The notes beneath the pieces are model-generated. The model had not been told where the DNA came from and did not search any database. It saw only the letters and a program-made list of their open reading frames with translations. A program made the translations under genes and the position numbers. A DNA stretch of 64,000 nt. Source: Tenacibaculum dicentrarchi (GTDB lineage Bacteria > Bacteroidota > Bacteroidia > Flavobacteriales > Flavobacteriaceae). Positions 41,989-49,368 of the stretch are shown in pieces. The stretch is taken from contig NZ_OESZ01000002.1 of assembly GCF_900239345.1 (NCBI RefSeq), positions 1 to 64,000 on the forward strand, read 5' to 3'. Each line of letters opens with the position of its first letter. The first letter of the stretch is position 1.

Positions 41989-43754
41989 TGAGTAAAAAAA
42001 CAGGAAAAGCGTTCGATATGAAAATTTTTGTAAGACTTATGAGTTTTGCAAAACACTACCGTACACGATTTATTATAGCAGCAACCTCTACCATACTTTT
42101 AGCAATATTTGCAGTGTTGAATCCTGTTATTTTAATGATGGCTATCGATGATTTTACAACTCATAAAGATTTAACTCGATTATTGTACTACACAATAGCC
42201 ATGTTAATTACTTTATTAGTACAAGTTTTATTTCAGTTTAGCTTTATTTATTACGCAAACTGGGTAGGACAACATATTATTCGAGATATCCGAAAGAAAA
42301 CATTTCGGAAAATTTTATCTTTTAAAATGAGTTATTTTGATAATTCATCGGTAGGAAAATTGGTTACTCGTGTTGTTTCTGATATTGAAACAATTGCAAA
42401 TTTCTTTTCGCAAGGAGTTTTTATGATTATTAGTGATATTTTAAAAATGATTGTTGTTATTATAGTAATGCTATACACTAACTGGAAATTAGCACTTATT
42501 GCACTAGTAACCTTACCTATTTTAATTTATGCTACAAAAATATTTCAAATAGCGATTAAATCAACTTTTCAGGATGTACGAAATCAAGTAGCAAACCTCA
42601 ACGGATTTGTTCAAGAAAGAGTTACAGGAATGAAAATTGTACAGCTTTTTAATCGTGAGAAAATAGAATATCAAAACTTTGTTAGCATTAATGATAAACA
42701 TAAAAAAGCCTACATAAAAACGGTTTGGTACTACTCTATCTTTTTTCCAATTGCCGAAATTTTATCATCAATAGCTATTGGTTTAATCGTTTGGTACGGC
42801 GGATTGCAAGTTATTGCAGATAACGCAGTATCGGTTGCTGCCATTATTGGTTTTATAAAAATGGCACAAATGTTATTCAGACCGCTACGTCAAATTGCCG
42901 ATAAATTTAATCAACTACAAATGGGAATTGTAGCTGGTGAACGTGTTTTTGATATTATTGACACCGAAAGTTCAATAACCAAAAGCGGAACAATTACTAC
43001 AAATAATTTAGAAGGAACTATCTCTTTTAAAGATGTACATTTTAGTTATATTAAAGGAGAAGAAATTTTAAAAGGCATTTCTTTTGATGTTAAAAAAGGA
43101 GAAACAATTGCCATTGTTGGAGCTACAGGTGCAGGAAAATCAACTATTATCAATTTAATCAATCGTTTTTATGAAATAGATAGCGGTACTATTTGCTTAG
43201 ACAATATATCTGTTAATGATTACGAAATAGATGCTTTGCGTGAAAAAATTGCCGTTGTTTTACAAGATGTATTTTTATTTTCTGATACTATTTTTAATAA
43301 TATCTCTTTAAAAAATGAACATATTACTTTAGATGAAGTAAAAGAAGCTGCTAAACAAATTGGTATTCATGATTTTATTATGAGCTTGCCTAATAATTAT
43401 TCGTATAATGTTAAAGAACGTGGAGGAATGCTATCTTCAGGACAGCGACAATTAATAGCCTTTTTACGTGCTTATGTTAGCAAACCAAGTATTTTAATTT
43501 TAGATGAAGCTACCTCATCGGTTGATACTCATTCCGAAAAAATGATTCAATATGCCACTGATAAAATCACCAAAAACCGAACATCAATAGTAATTGCCCA
43601 CAGATTAGCAACTATAAAAAAAGCAGATACCATTATTGTAATGGATAAAGGTAATATTGTTGAAAAAGGTAGTCATACCGAGTTACTAAACAAAGAAAGT
43701 GGCTACTACAAAAATTTATATAAAAAACAATTTAAAACTGAAATTAATTCGTAA
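41988..43754 (+). CDS. ABC exporter, fused permease and ATPase (MsbA/multidrug type)
   Basis: 588 residues starting with GTG, overlapping the truA stop by one base. A six-helix membrane domain (about 25-310) precedes the nucleotide-binding domain with Walker A GATGAGKST (378-386), Q-loop VLQDVFLF, signature LSSGQ near 484, Walker B ILILDEATSSVD and the H-loop AHRLAT. It is a half-transporter working as a homodimer in the inner membrane. Candidates for transport are lipids or drugs; the substrate cannot be read. The linkage to truA has no obvious functional logic. Confidence 0.94.
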   Translation: MSKKTGKAFDMKIFVRLMSFAKHYRTRFIIAATSTILLAIFAVLNPVILMMAIDDFTTHKDLTRLLYYTIAMLITLLVQVLFQFSFIYYANWVGQHIIRDIRKKTFRKILSFKMSYFDNSSVGKLVTRVVSDIETIANFFSQGVFMIISDILKMIVVIIVMLYTNWKLALIALVTLPILIYATKIFQIAIKSTFQDVRNQVANLNGFVQERVTGMKIVQLFNREKIEYQNFVSINDKHKKAYIKTVWYYSIFFPIAEILSSIAIGLIVWYGGLQVIADNAVSVAAIIGFIKMAQMLFRPLRQIADKFNQLQMGIVAGERVFDIIDTESSITKSGTITTNNLEGTISFKDVHFSYIKGEEILKGISFDVKKGETIAIVGATGAGKSTIINLINRFYEIDSGTICLDNISVNDYEIDALREKIAVVLQDVFLFSDTIFNNISLKNEHITLDEVKEAAKQIGIHDFIMSLPNNYSYNVKERGGMLSSGQRQLIAFLRAYVSKPSILILDEATSSVDTHSEKMIQYATDKITKNRTSIVIAHRLATIKKADTIIVMDKGNIVEKGSHTELLNKESGYYKNLYKKQFKTEINS

Positions 43755-43823
43755 TTAGTTTGTTTACAAATCGCAATACAATACATTTGCCCTATCAATC
43801 TATAAACTAAAAATCATAAAACG

Positions 43824-44345
43824 ATGAAAAAAGTAATTTTAACTATCTGTGTTGCTGCTTCTTTATTAGCAACTTCTTGTAAAAAAGCTGCTGATGCTAA
43901 GGATGCAACTGTTGAAGCTGCAACAAAAGCTGCTGATGCTACTACTGATGCTGCAACAAAAGCTGTTGACGCTACTACTGACGCTGCAACAAAAGCTGTT
44001 GATGCTACTACTGACGCTGCAACAAAAGCTGTTGACGCTACTACTGACGCTGCAACAAAAGCTGTTAATGCTGCTACTGAAGCTGTAACATCTAAACTTG
44101 CTGGAGTTTCAATTCCTGCATTTAAAGACCCTAAAGTTGCTGAACATTTAAACAACTACGCTTCTTACGCAAACGATTATATTGCTGCTAAAGGTGATGT
44201 TTTAAAGAATGCTTCTTTAGCTAAGAAAGGTGTTGAATTAGCTGCTAAAGGAAAAGAAATTGTTGCTTCTTTAGATGCTGAAGGTGTTAAAAAATATAAC
44301 GGTGTTATGAACGCTATTATGGCTAAAATGGCTCCTGCTAAATAA
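43824..44345 (+). CDS. Lipoprotein with tandem 11-residue alanine/threonine repeats
   Basis: 173 residues: lipobox LATSC (Cys19), then about five 11-residue repeats of the form ATTDAATKAVD (roughly residues 30-88), then an alpha-helical C-terminal part (about 95-173) with no recognised family. The repeats are encoded by near-identical 33-bp units at about 43918-44070. The 11-residue period, alanine richness and evenly spaced K/D residues suggest an extended amphipathic helix, like LEA or apolipoprotein repeats. It could be a surface or periplasmic stalk. Function unknown. Monocistronic with its own terminator. Confidence 0.85.
   Translation: MKKVILTICVAASLLATSCKKAADAKDATVEAATKAADATTDAATKAVDATTDAATKAVDATTDAATKAVDATTDAATKAVNAATEAVTSKLAGVSIPAFKDPKVAEHLNNYASYANDYIAAKGDVLKNASLAKKGVELAAKGKEIVASLDAEGVKKYNGVMNAIMAKMAPAK
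43918..44070 (+). repeat. 33-bp tandem repeat inside the alanine-rich lipoprotein gene
   Basis: Four to five units based on GCAACAAAAGCTGTTGACGC plus ACTACTGATGCT. They differ mainly by GAT/GAC and GCT/GTT changes. The length is a multiple of three, so unit gain or loss keeps the frame. The array leaves other frames open on both strands. Confidence 0.88.
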
Positions 44346-44366
44346 TTTTAGATTTCCATACAAATT

Positions 44367-44396
44367 AAAAGCTCGTAATTTACGAGCTTTTTTTAT
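44367..44396. terminator. Bidirectional intrinsic terminator, lipoprotein/cdaA
   Basis: AAAAGCTCGTA and TACGAGCTTTT form an 11-bp stem with a 3-nt loop and a T-run. It touches the stop codon of cdaA on the other strand. Confidence 0.9.
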
Positions 44397-45175
44397 GTAG
44401 TTAAATCATTTTGAAGCTTTATTAGTAAATTTTCTAATGTTTTATACAATACAAATTCACCATTATTTATATACGATATTTCACCAGTTTCTTCCGATAC
44501 TAACAAACAAATAGCATCTGTTTTTTCGGTTACACCAATTGCCGCTCTATGACGTAAACCAAAACGAGCAGATAATTTAGTACTATTAGAAATAGGTAAA
44601 ATTACACGTGTTGCTACAATAAAATTATCTCTAATAACTGTAGCTCCATCATGTAGTGGACTGTTTTTATAAAAAATACTTTCTAAAATAGCTTCATTTA
44701 CCAAAGCATTCATTTGATCACCTGTATTTATTAAAAAATCAAGATTATTTGTTTTTTCGATAACAATTAAAGCACCTGTTTTAGTTTTTGCCATACTAAT
44801 GCATGCATTTAAAATTGTTTTAATATCTGTTTCTGAATTAATTTCTGCCTTTAAAAAGGTCAATTGATTTAAAAAACCTCTTTTAGTAGAAAAATTAGTC
44901 GTTCCTATCATCAATAAAAATTTTCTAATCTCTTGCTGAAAAACAATAATTAAAGCAATGACTCCTCCCGATAATAAATATCCTAAAATACCACTCAACA
45001 TTTCCATGTGAAGCGCTTGTGTTATTTGCCAAATTACAAAAATTAAAGTAATACCTATAACTATATTTACAGCAACTGTTCCTTTTAGTAACTTGTAAAT
45101 ATAATACAATAATATCGCTACTAAAATAATATCCAGCAAGTCAAGAAATGAAAAATCAATAAAATCTAAATTCAT
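44393..45175 (-). CDS. cdaA: Diadenylate cyclase CdaA
   Basis: 260 residues that make c-di-AMP from two ATP. Three membrane helices (about 12-30, 35-53 and 62-80) precede a DisA_N catalytic domain with the two signature motifs: DGA at 176-178 (SPLHDGATV) and RHR at 208-210 (LRHRAAIG). This is the CdaA/DacA architecture. No cdaR is nearby. It lies 47 bp downstream of folP on the same strand, an arrangement known in Bacteroidota. The NrnA-like DHH protein at 14.1 kb could act on the breakdown product pApA (inference). Confidence 0.96.
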   Translation of the reverse strand: MNLDFIDFSFLDLLDIILVAILLYYIYKLLKGTVAVNIVIGITLIFVIWQITQALHMEMLSGILGYLLSGGVIALIIVFQQEIRKFLLMIGTTNFSTKRGFLNQLTFLKAEINSETDIKTILNACISMAKTKTGALIVIEKTNNLDFLINTGDQMNALVNEAILESIFYKNSPLHDGATVIRDNFIVATRVILPISNSTKLSARFGLRHRAAIGVTEKTDAICLLVSEETGEISYINNGEFVLYKTLENLLIKLQNDLTT

Positions 45176-45222
45176 TAATTATAGTGTTTTTTTAGTAAAT
45201 GTACTCCTTTTAAAACACGTAA

Positions 45223-46080
45223 CTACTCCACTTGCTTTACAATTTTTACTGCTTCTACTGCTTGTTTTACATCATGAACTCTTAAAATATTAGTTCCGTT
45301 TAACAAAGCGATGGTATTGGCTACCGTTGTTGCATTTAAAGCATCGGCAGGTAAAATATCTAATAATTTATACAACATTGATTTTCTAGAAACACCTGTT
45401 AAAATAGGCACTTCTAAACTTTCAAATAGCGATAATTTTTGTAATAATTCGTAATTATGTGTGGTTGTTTTTCCAAAACCAAAGCCAACATCAATTATAA
45501 CATCGTTTACTTTTAAAGCACGAAGTTTAGCTAATTGTGTTGCAAAAAATAAGATTACTTCTTTTACAATATCAGTATAAACAGGGTTTAATTGCATGTT
45601 TTGAGGCGTTCCTTGCATGTGCATCATAATATAAGGAACTTGTAATTTTGCCACAGTTTCAAACATTTTAGCATCTAAAACACCGCCAGAAATATCATTT
45701 ATAAGTGCCGCCCCTGCTTGCACGGACTGCTTTGCAACCTCACTTCTAAAGGTATCTACAGAAATAATTATTTCAGGAAAAGTACGCACTAATAATTTTA
45801 TTACAGGAATAATTCGAGCTAATTCTTCTAGTTCAGATACCTCCTTTGCCCCTGGCTTTGATGAATACGCTCCAACATCAATAAAAGTAGCTCCATCAGC
45901 TAGCATTTTAGCTGTTTGACTCAAAATAGCTTGTTCATCCTTGTATTTTCCTCCATCAAAAAAAGAATCGGGAGTTACATTTAAAATCCCCATTACTTTA
46001 GGGGTTGTAAAGTCTATTAAATTTCCTTTGCAATTAATTGTCATCATCATTAATTCTAAATCTTCGTTATAAAAATCCAA
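45223..46080 (-). CDS. folP: Dihydropteroate synthase
   Basis: 285 residues joining para-aminobenzoate to the pterin in folate synthesis. Signatures are GILNVTPDSFFDGG (31-44), IDVGAYSSKPGA, INDISGG, MHMQGTPQNMQ, DVGFGFGKT and TGVSRKSM. The first ten residues may be dispensable, and an internal ATG cluster at residues 11-13 is another possible start. It is upstream of cdaA and divergent from the DUF1599 gene. Confidence 0.97.
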   Translation of the reverse strand: MDFYNEDLELMMMTINCKGNLIDFTTPKVMGILNVTPDSFFDGGKYKDEQAILSQTAKMLADGATFIDVGAYSSKPGAKEVSELEELARIIPVIKLLVRTFPEIIISVDTFRSEVAKQSVQAGAALINDISGGVLDAKMFETVAKLQVPYIMMHMQGTPQNMQLNPVYTDIVKEVILFFATQLAKLRALKVNDVIIDVGFGFGKTTTHNYELLQKLSLFESLEVPILTGVSRKSMLYKLLDILPADALNATTVANTIALLNGTNILRVHDVKQAVEAVKIVKQVE

Positions 46081-46166
46081 CTTTTAAAGTTAAAATTTTC
46101 AAAAGTAAAAATAAGAAAAGCTTGTAATATTTATTACTTTTGAAGTATTACTTTTAAATAAAAAAG

Positions 46167-46712
46167 ATGCAGCACACCTCTGAACAATATGACGTAGTAG
46201 TAGATCAATGTAGAAGTTTGTTTATCAAAAAGATGAGCGATTATGGAAGCGCTTGGCGAATTTTAAGACTTCCTTCATTAACCGATCAAATTTTTATCAA
46301 AGCACAACGTATTCGTCAATTACAAGAAAATACCCAGCGAAAAATTGATGAAGGTGAAAAACCAGAATTTATAGGTATTATTAATTATTCAATAATGGCA
46401 CTTATTCAATTAGAATTAGGTGTTGTTCAGCAGCCCGATTTAAACACCAATCAGGCAACTATTTTATATGATAAACACATCAAAATCACCAAAGAATTAA
46501 TGGAAAATAAAAACCATGATTACGGTGAAGCTTGGCGAGAAATGCGAATTTCATCATTAACAGATTTGATTCTTCAAAAACTACTTCGTGTAAAACAAAT
46601 TGAAGACAACAAAGGAAAAACCTTAGTTTCTGAAGGAATTGACGCAAATTACCAAGACATGATTAATTATGCTATTTTTGCATTGATTCATCATTCAGAG
46701 TCAAACAGTTAA
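46167..46712 (+). CDS. DUF1599 family protein
   Basis: 181 residues made of two copies of one helical unit. The first has DYGSAWRILRLPSLTDQI (about 23-40) and the second DYGEAWREMRISSLTDLI (about 120-137), each followed by K/R-rich RIRQLQ or LRVKQIEDN and an INYSIMALIQLE-like helix. This is the duplicated DUF1599 family of Bacteroidota, whose function is unknown (an all-alpha nucleotide pyrophosphohydrolase-like fold has been suggested for relatives). It precedes the BT_3928-type gene by 16 bp. Confidence 0.9.
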   Translation: MQHTSEQYDVVVDQCRSLFIKKMSDYGSAWRILRLPSLTDQIFIKAQRIRQLQENTQRKIDEGEKPEFIGIINYSIMALIQLELGVVQQPDLNTNQATILYDKHIKITKELMENKNHDYGEAWREMRISSLTDLILQKLLRVKQIEDNKGKTLVSEGIDANYQDMINYAIFALIHHSESNS

Positions 46713-46728
46713 ACTTAAACCTTAAAAA

Positions 46729-47706
46729 ATGATATTAAAACTTTTAACACATGTTTCAAGAATATTAATCGGGCTTTTATTCATCTATTCCGGATTCGTA
46801 AAATTAGTAGACCCTATTGGTTCTCAATATAAATTTCAAGAATATTTTAGCCAAGACGTCTTAAATTTAGAATTTTTAATTCCCTACACCCTACCTTTTT
46901 CAATTTTATTAATTGTTGTTGAATTGGTTTTAGGTGTTATGTTATTGGTGGGCTACAAACCTAAATTTACCGTTTGGAGTATTTTTAGTTTAAACCTAGT
47001 ATTCTTATTTTTAACCTGGTATTCATACGTGTACAACAAGGTAACCGATTGCGGTTGTTTTGGAGATGCCTTAAAATTAACACCCAAAGAAACCTTCTAT
47101 AAAAACGTGGTTTTTATGGTTTTTATTATCATTTTAATTATTGGTTTAAAATATATAAAACCGCTTATTTCAATCAAAGTAAGCGCTTTATTTACTGCTA
47201 TAGCCCTGTTCTTTTCATTAGGAATTACCTATCATGTATTGCATCATTTACCTATTATTGATTTCAGGGCCTACGCTATAGGAAAAGATATTGCCAAAGG
47301 AATGGAATACCAAGAAGGTAGCGATGATGTGCCGCCAATTCATGATTTTATGATTGAAACCGATGATGGTGATTTATTAGAAAGTATGTTAAAAAAAGAC
47401 AAAGCAATGCTTGTTTTAATGTATAATTTTGATAAAACTGAAAAACAAGGAATTGCAGCCGTATCAAAAGCTGCTGCAAAAGCAAAGGCAAATGGTTATG
47501 AAATTTATGTATTAACAGCGTCGTATATTGAAGATTTAGCTGCTACTCAAAAAGAATTTAACCTGCCATATACCTTCGGTTTTTGTGATGAAACTGCTTT
47601 AAAAACAGTCATCAGAGCCAACCCAGGAATTGTTACCGTTGAAAAAGGTATTATCGCAGGGAAATGGAATTGGACAGATGCTCAAGATGTTACTTTAAAA
47701 GAATAA
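46729..47706 (+). CDS. BT_3928/DoxX-MauE-like membrane protein with thioredoxin-like C-terminus
   Basis: 325 residues. The N-terminal half has four to five membrane helices of the DoxX/MauE kind (SGFVKLVDPIGS near 19-30, then NKVTDCGCFGDALKLTP with a CxC pair). The C-terminal soluble half (about 200-325) looks like a degenerate thioredoxin fold (MLVLMYNFDKTEK, YEIYVLTAS) without a CxxC. This matches the BT_3928 family that follows DUF1599 genes in Bacteroidota. A role in thiol handling in the membrane is suggested by the CGC but not shown. Confidence 0.85.
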   Translation: MILKLLTHVSRILIGLLFIYSGFVKLVDPIGSQYKFQEYFSQDVLNLEFLIPYTLPFSILLIVVELVLGVMLLVGYKPKFTVWSIFSLNLVFLFLTWYSYVYNKVTDCGCFGDALKLTPKETFYKNVVFMVFIIILIIGLKYIKPLISIKVSALFTAIALFFSLGITYHVLHHLPIIDFRAYAIGKDIAKGMEYQEGSDDVPPIHDFMIETDDGDLLESMLKKDKAMLVLMYNFDKTEKQGIAAVSKAAAKAKANGYEIYVLTASYIEDLAATQKEFNLPYTFGFCDETALKTVIRANPGIVTVEKGIIAGKWNWTDAQDVTLKE

Positions 47707-47744
47707 TATTTTATCACCATATTTTAAAACTATTTTTATAATAT

Positions 47745-47775
47745 AAAACCTCGCTAAAATAGCGAGGTTTTCTTA
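47745..47775 (+). terminator. Intrinsic terminator between the BT_3928-type gene and crcB
   Basis: AAAACCTCGCT and AGCGAGGTTTT form an 11-bp stem with a 5-nt loop, followed by T-rich sequence. It separates the DUF1599 operon from crcB. Confidence 0.88.
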
Positions 47776-47788
47776 TTTTAGCAGTACT

Positions 47789-48160
47789 ATGAAACAATTA
47801 CTACTCGTTTTTATGGGCGGTGGCCTTGGAAGTGTTTTACGATTTTTAATCGGAAAATTTTTAAATAACCCCCAAACAGGAATTCCGTACGGCACCTTTA
47901 CAGCAAATATTTTAGGAAGTTTACTGATTGGTTTTATTTTAGGATTCGCCGCTAAAAATAACGCATTAACCCAAAATCACACCTTATTATTAGCCACAGG
48001 TTTTTGTGGTGGTTTTACCACATTTTCGAGCTTTGCTTATGAAAATCATGTCTTTTTAAAAGCAGGCGATTTTACAACCTTTGCCTTTTATACCATTGCC
48101 AGTTTTATCCTGGGTTTTTTAGCCGTTTTCGCAGGAATATTTTTAACTAAATTCATTTAA
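47789..48160 (+). CDS. crcB: Fluoride channel CrcB/Fluc
   Basis: 123 residues with four membrane helices. Family motifs are GGGLGSVLRFLIGKFL (10-25), GTFTANILGSLLIGF (33-47) and TGFCGGFTTFSSFAYE (about 68-83), the last giving the pore phenylalanines and the central Na-binding region. It works as an antiparallel dimer that exports fluoride. Only one crcB gene is present here, consistent with a homodimer. I see no fluoride riboswitch upstream, only the terminator of the previous gene. It is followed after 25 bp by a crotonase gene. Confidence 0.96.
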   Translation: MKQLLLVFMGGGLGSVLRFLIGKFLNNPQTGIPYGTFTANILGSLLIGFILGFAAKNNALTQNHTLLLATGFCGGFTTFSSFAYENHVFLKAGDFTTFAFYTIASFILGFLAVFAGIFLTKFI

Positions 48161-48185
48161 TTTTCACTAAAAAATATATTTTATT

Positions 48186-48890
48186 ATGAGCGCATTAATC
48201 GACTATACATCCGAAGAAAATTACGTAATTATTACCCTTAATAATGGTAAAGTAAATGCCATATCGCACGAAGTAATCGATTCATTAAACCAATTGCTAG
48301 ATAAAGCCGAAGCCCAAAAAAAAGTAGTTATTTTAACAGGGCAACCAGGTATTTTTTCGGCAGGATACGATTTAAAAGGCATGACTACCTCGCCCGAATC
48401 AGCTTTAAAACTGGTTACAAAAGGCTCAAAATTATCACATAGAATGCTATCGTTTCCTACGCCAATTATTACCGCCTGTACAGGTCATGCTATTGCAAAA
48501 GGCGCATTTTTACTACTTTCTGCCGATTACCGATTAGGCGCTGAAGGAAATTTTAAAATAGGATTTAACGAAGTATTAATAGGCATGACTATGCACAATG
48601 CAGGGGTTCAAATTGCCAAAGGTCGCTTAACGCCTAATTATGTAAATCGCAGTGTAAATAATGCTGAAATGTACAGTCCCAAAGATGCTGTTACCGCAGG
48701 TTTTTTAGACAAAATAGTTCCTGAAATTCAGGTATTGCCAACAGCTATTAAAATTGCAGAAATGTTTGCTAAATTAAACCTAAAAGCACATCATCAAACC
48801 AAATTAAAGGTTAGAAAAACAGCTTTAAGGTCTTTAAAAAAAGCGATTAAAAAAGATGCAGAAAATGGTTTAAATCCACCATCAAAATAA
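48186..48890 (+). CDS. Crotonase/enoyl-CoA hydratase family protein
   Basis: 234 residues of the crotonase fold: NGKVNAISHEVID at the N-terminus, the oxyanion-hole segment FSAGYDLKGM, and PIITACTGHAIAKGAFLLLSADYR for the second oxyanion glycine. In the usual catalytic region a GFNEVLIGM segment carries one Glu, so hydratase or isomerase activity is possible but cannot be assigned. The length is slightly short for the family (about 260). Follows crcB after 25 bp. Confidence 0.9.
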   Translation: MSALIDYTSEENYVIITLNNGKVNAISHEVIDSLNQLLDKAEAQKKVVILTGQPGIFSAGYDLKGMTTSPESALKLVTKGSKLSHRMLSFPTPIITACTGHAIAKGAFLLLSADYRLGAEGNFKIGFNEVLIGMTMHNAGVQIAKGRLTPNYVNRSVNNAEMYSPKDAVTAGFLDKIVPEIQVLPTAIKIAEMFAKLNLKAHHQTKLKVRKTALRSLKKAIKKDAENGLNPPSK

Positions 48891-48912
48891 AAAATACGTT
48901 TTAATAATTTTT

Positions 48913-48955
48913 AAAAACCCATCGCAATTTCAAAAATGTGATGGGTTTTTAGTTT
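48913..48955 (+). terminator. Intrinsic terminator after the crotonase gene
   Basis: AAAAACCCATCGCA and TGTGATGGGTTTTT form a 14-bp stem with one wobble pair and a loop of about 10 nt. Confidence 0.85.
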
Positions 48956-48985
48956 AAAAGTAATCTTATAAAAAAATAAAAATTA

Positions 48986-49076
48986 TTTGAAGCAATTTCC
49001 CGCTTTCCGCACTCGCTTTTTTTTGAAGAAAAATCAAAAAAAGAGCTCAAACAAAGCTTCAATCGGGGCTAGGCAT
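48986..49076 (-). repeat. Family A dispersed intergenic repeat, copy A4
   Basis: Reverse orientation. Almost identical to A2: GCCTAGCCCCGATTGAAGC, TTTGAGCTC, T/A hairpin, GCGAGTGCGGAAAGCGGGA, TTGCTTCAA. TTGAAGC/GCTTCAA pair perfectly. With A5 at 51.5 kb (opposite orientation) it brackets the oleate hydratase gene. Confidence 0.85.
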
Positions 49077-49127
49077 TTAGTCCATCAAACTTTATTTTTC
49101 AACTAAAATTGAATAAACCTGTTCAAA

Positions 49128-49180
49128 TTCTCGATACTATTTTAATTCCTTTTAGTCATTAAAATCACTCGAATTGACAA
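49128..49180. repeat. Family C repeat, copy C2
   Basis: Begins TTCTCGATACTATTTTAATT and ends CACTCGAATTGACA. C4 (49273-49325) is a near-exact direct copy, and C3 (49199-49242) carries the same end words in inverse orientation. Confidence 0.75.
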
Positions 49181-49198
49181 GAATCATCAAAAATAACT

Positions 49199-49242
49199 GT
49201 CAGTTCGAGTGTTTTTTTCCTTCAAAAAAATGTATCGAGAAC
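49199..49242. repeat. Family C repeat, copy C3 (inverted)
   Basis: Reads TGTCAGTTCGAGTG at the left and ATGTATCGAGAA at the right, complementary to the two ends of C2 and C4. C2 plus C3 therefore form a palindromic unit of about 115 bp. Confidence 0.75.
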
Positions 49243-49272
49243 TTTTTAAATATCAAAAGAAAACAATTCAAA

Positions 49273-49325
49273 TTCTCGATACTATTTTAATTCCTTTCAG
49301 TCATTAAAATCACTCGAATTGACAA
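49273..49325. repeat. Family C repeat, copy C4
   Basis: A near-identical direct repeat of C2 (differences include TTTTAG versus TTTCAG). It lies 43 bp before the stop codon of the oleate hydratase gene. The whole 48.9-49.4 kb gap holds only repeat elements and no gene. Confidence 0.75.
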
Positions 49326-49368
49326 GAATTATCAAAAGATGAAACTTAAAACAGGCGCTAAAAATTAA

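Noticed and set aside
43814-44155. 113-codon open frame on the minus strand and a leucine-rich plus-strand frame over the lipoprotein repeats
   Set aside because: Both are shadows of the 33-bp tandem repeat, whose period is a multiple of three and so keeps several frames open. The plus-strand +1 frame with signal peptide, lipobox and terminator is the real gene.
47707-47788. Fluoride riboswitch upstream of crcB
   Set aside because: The gap holds only the terminator of the preceding gene, and I could not find the fluoride-aptamer core. No other riboswitch, including cobalamin before the mutAB operon, was seen.
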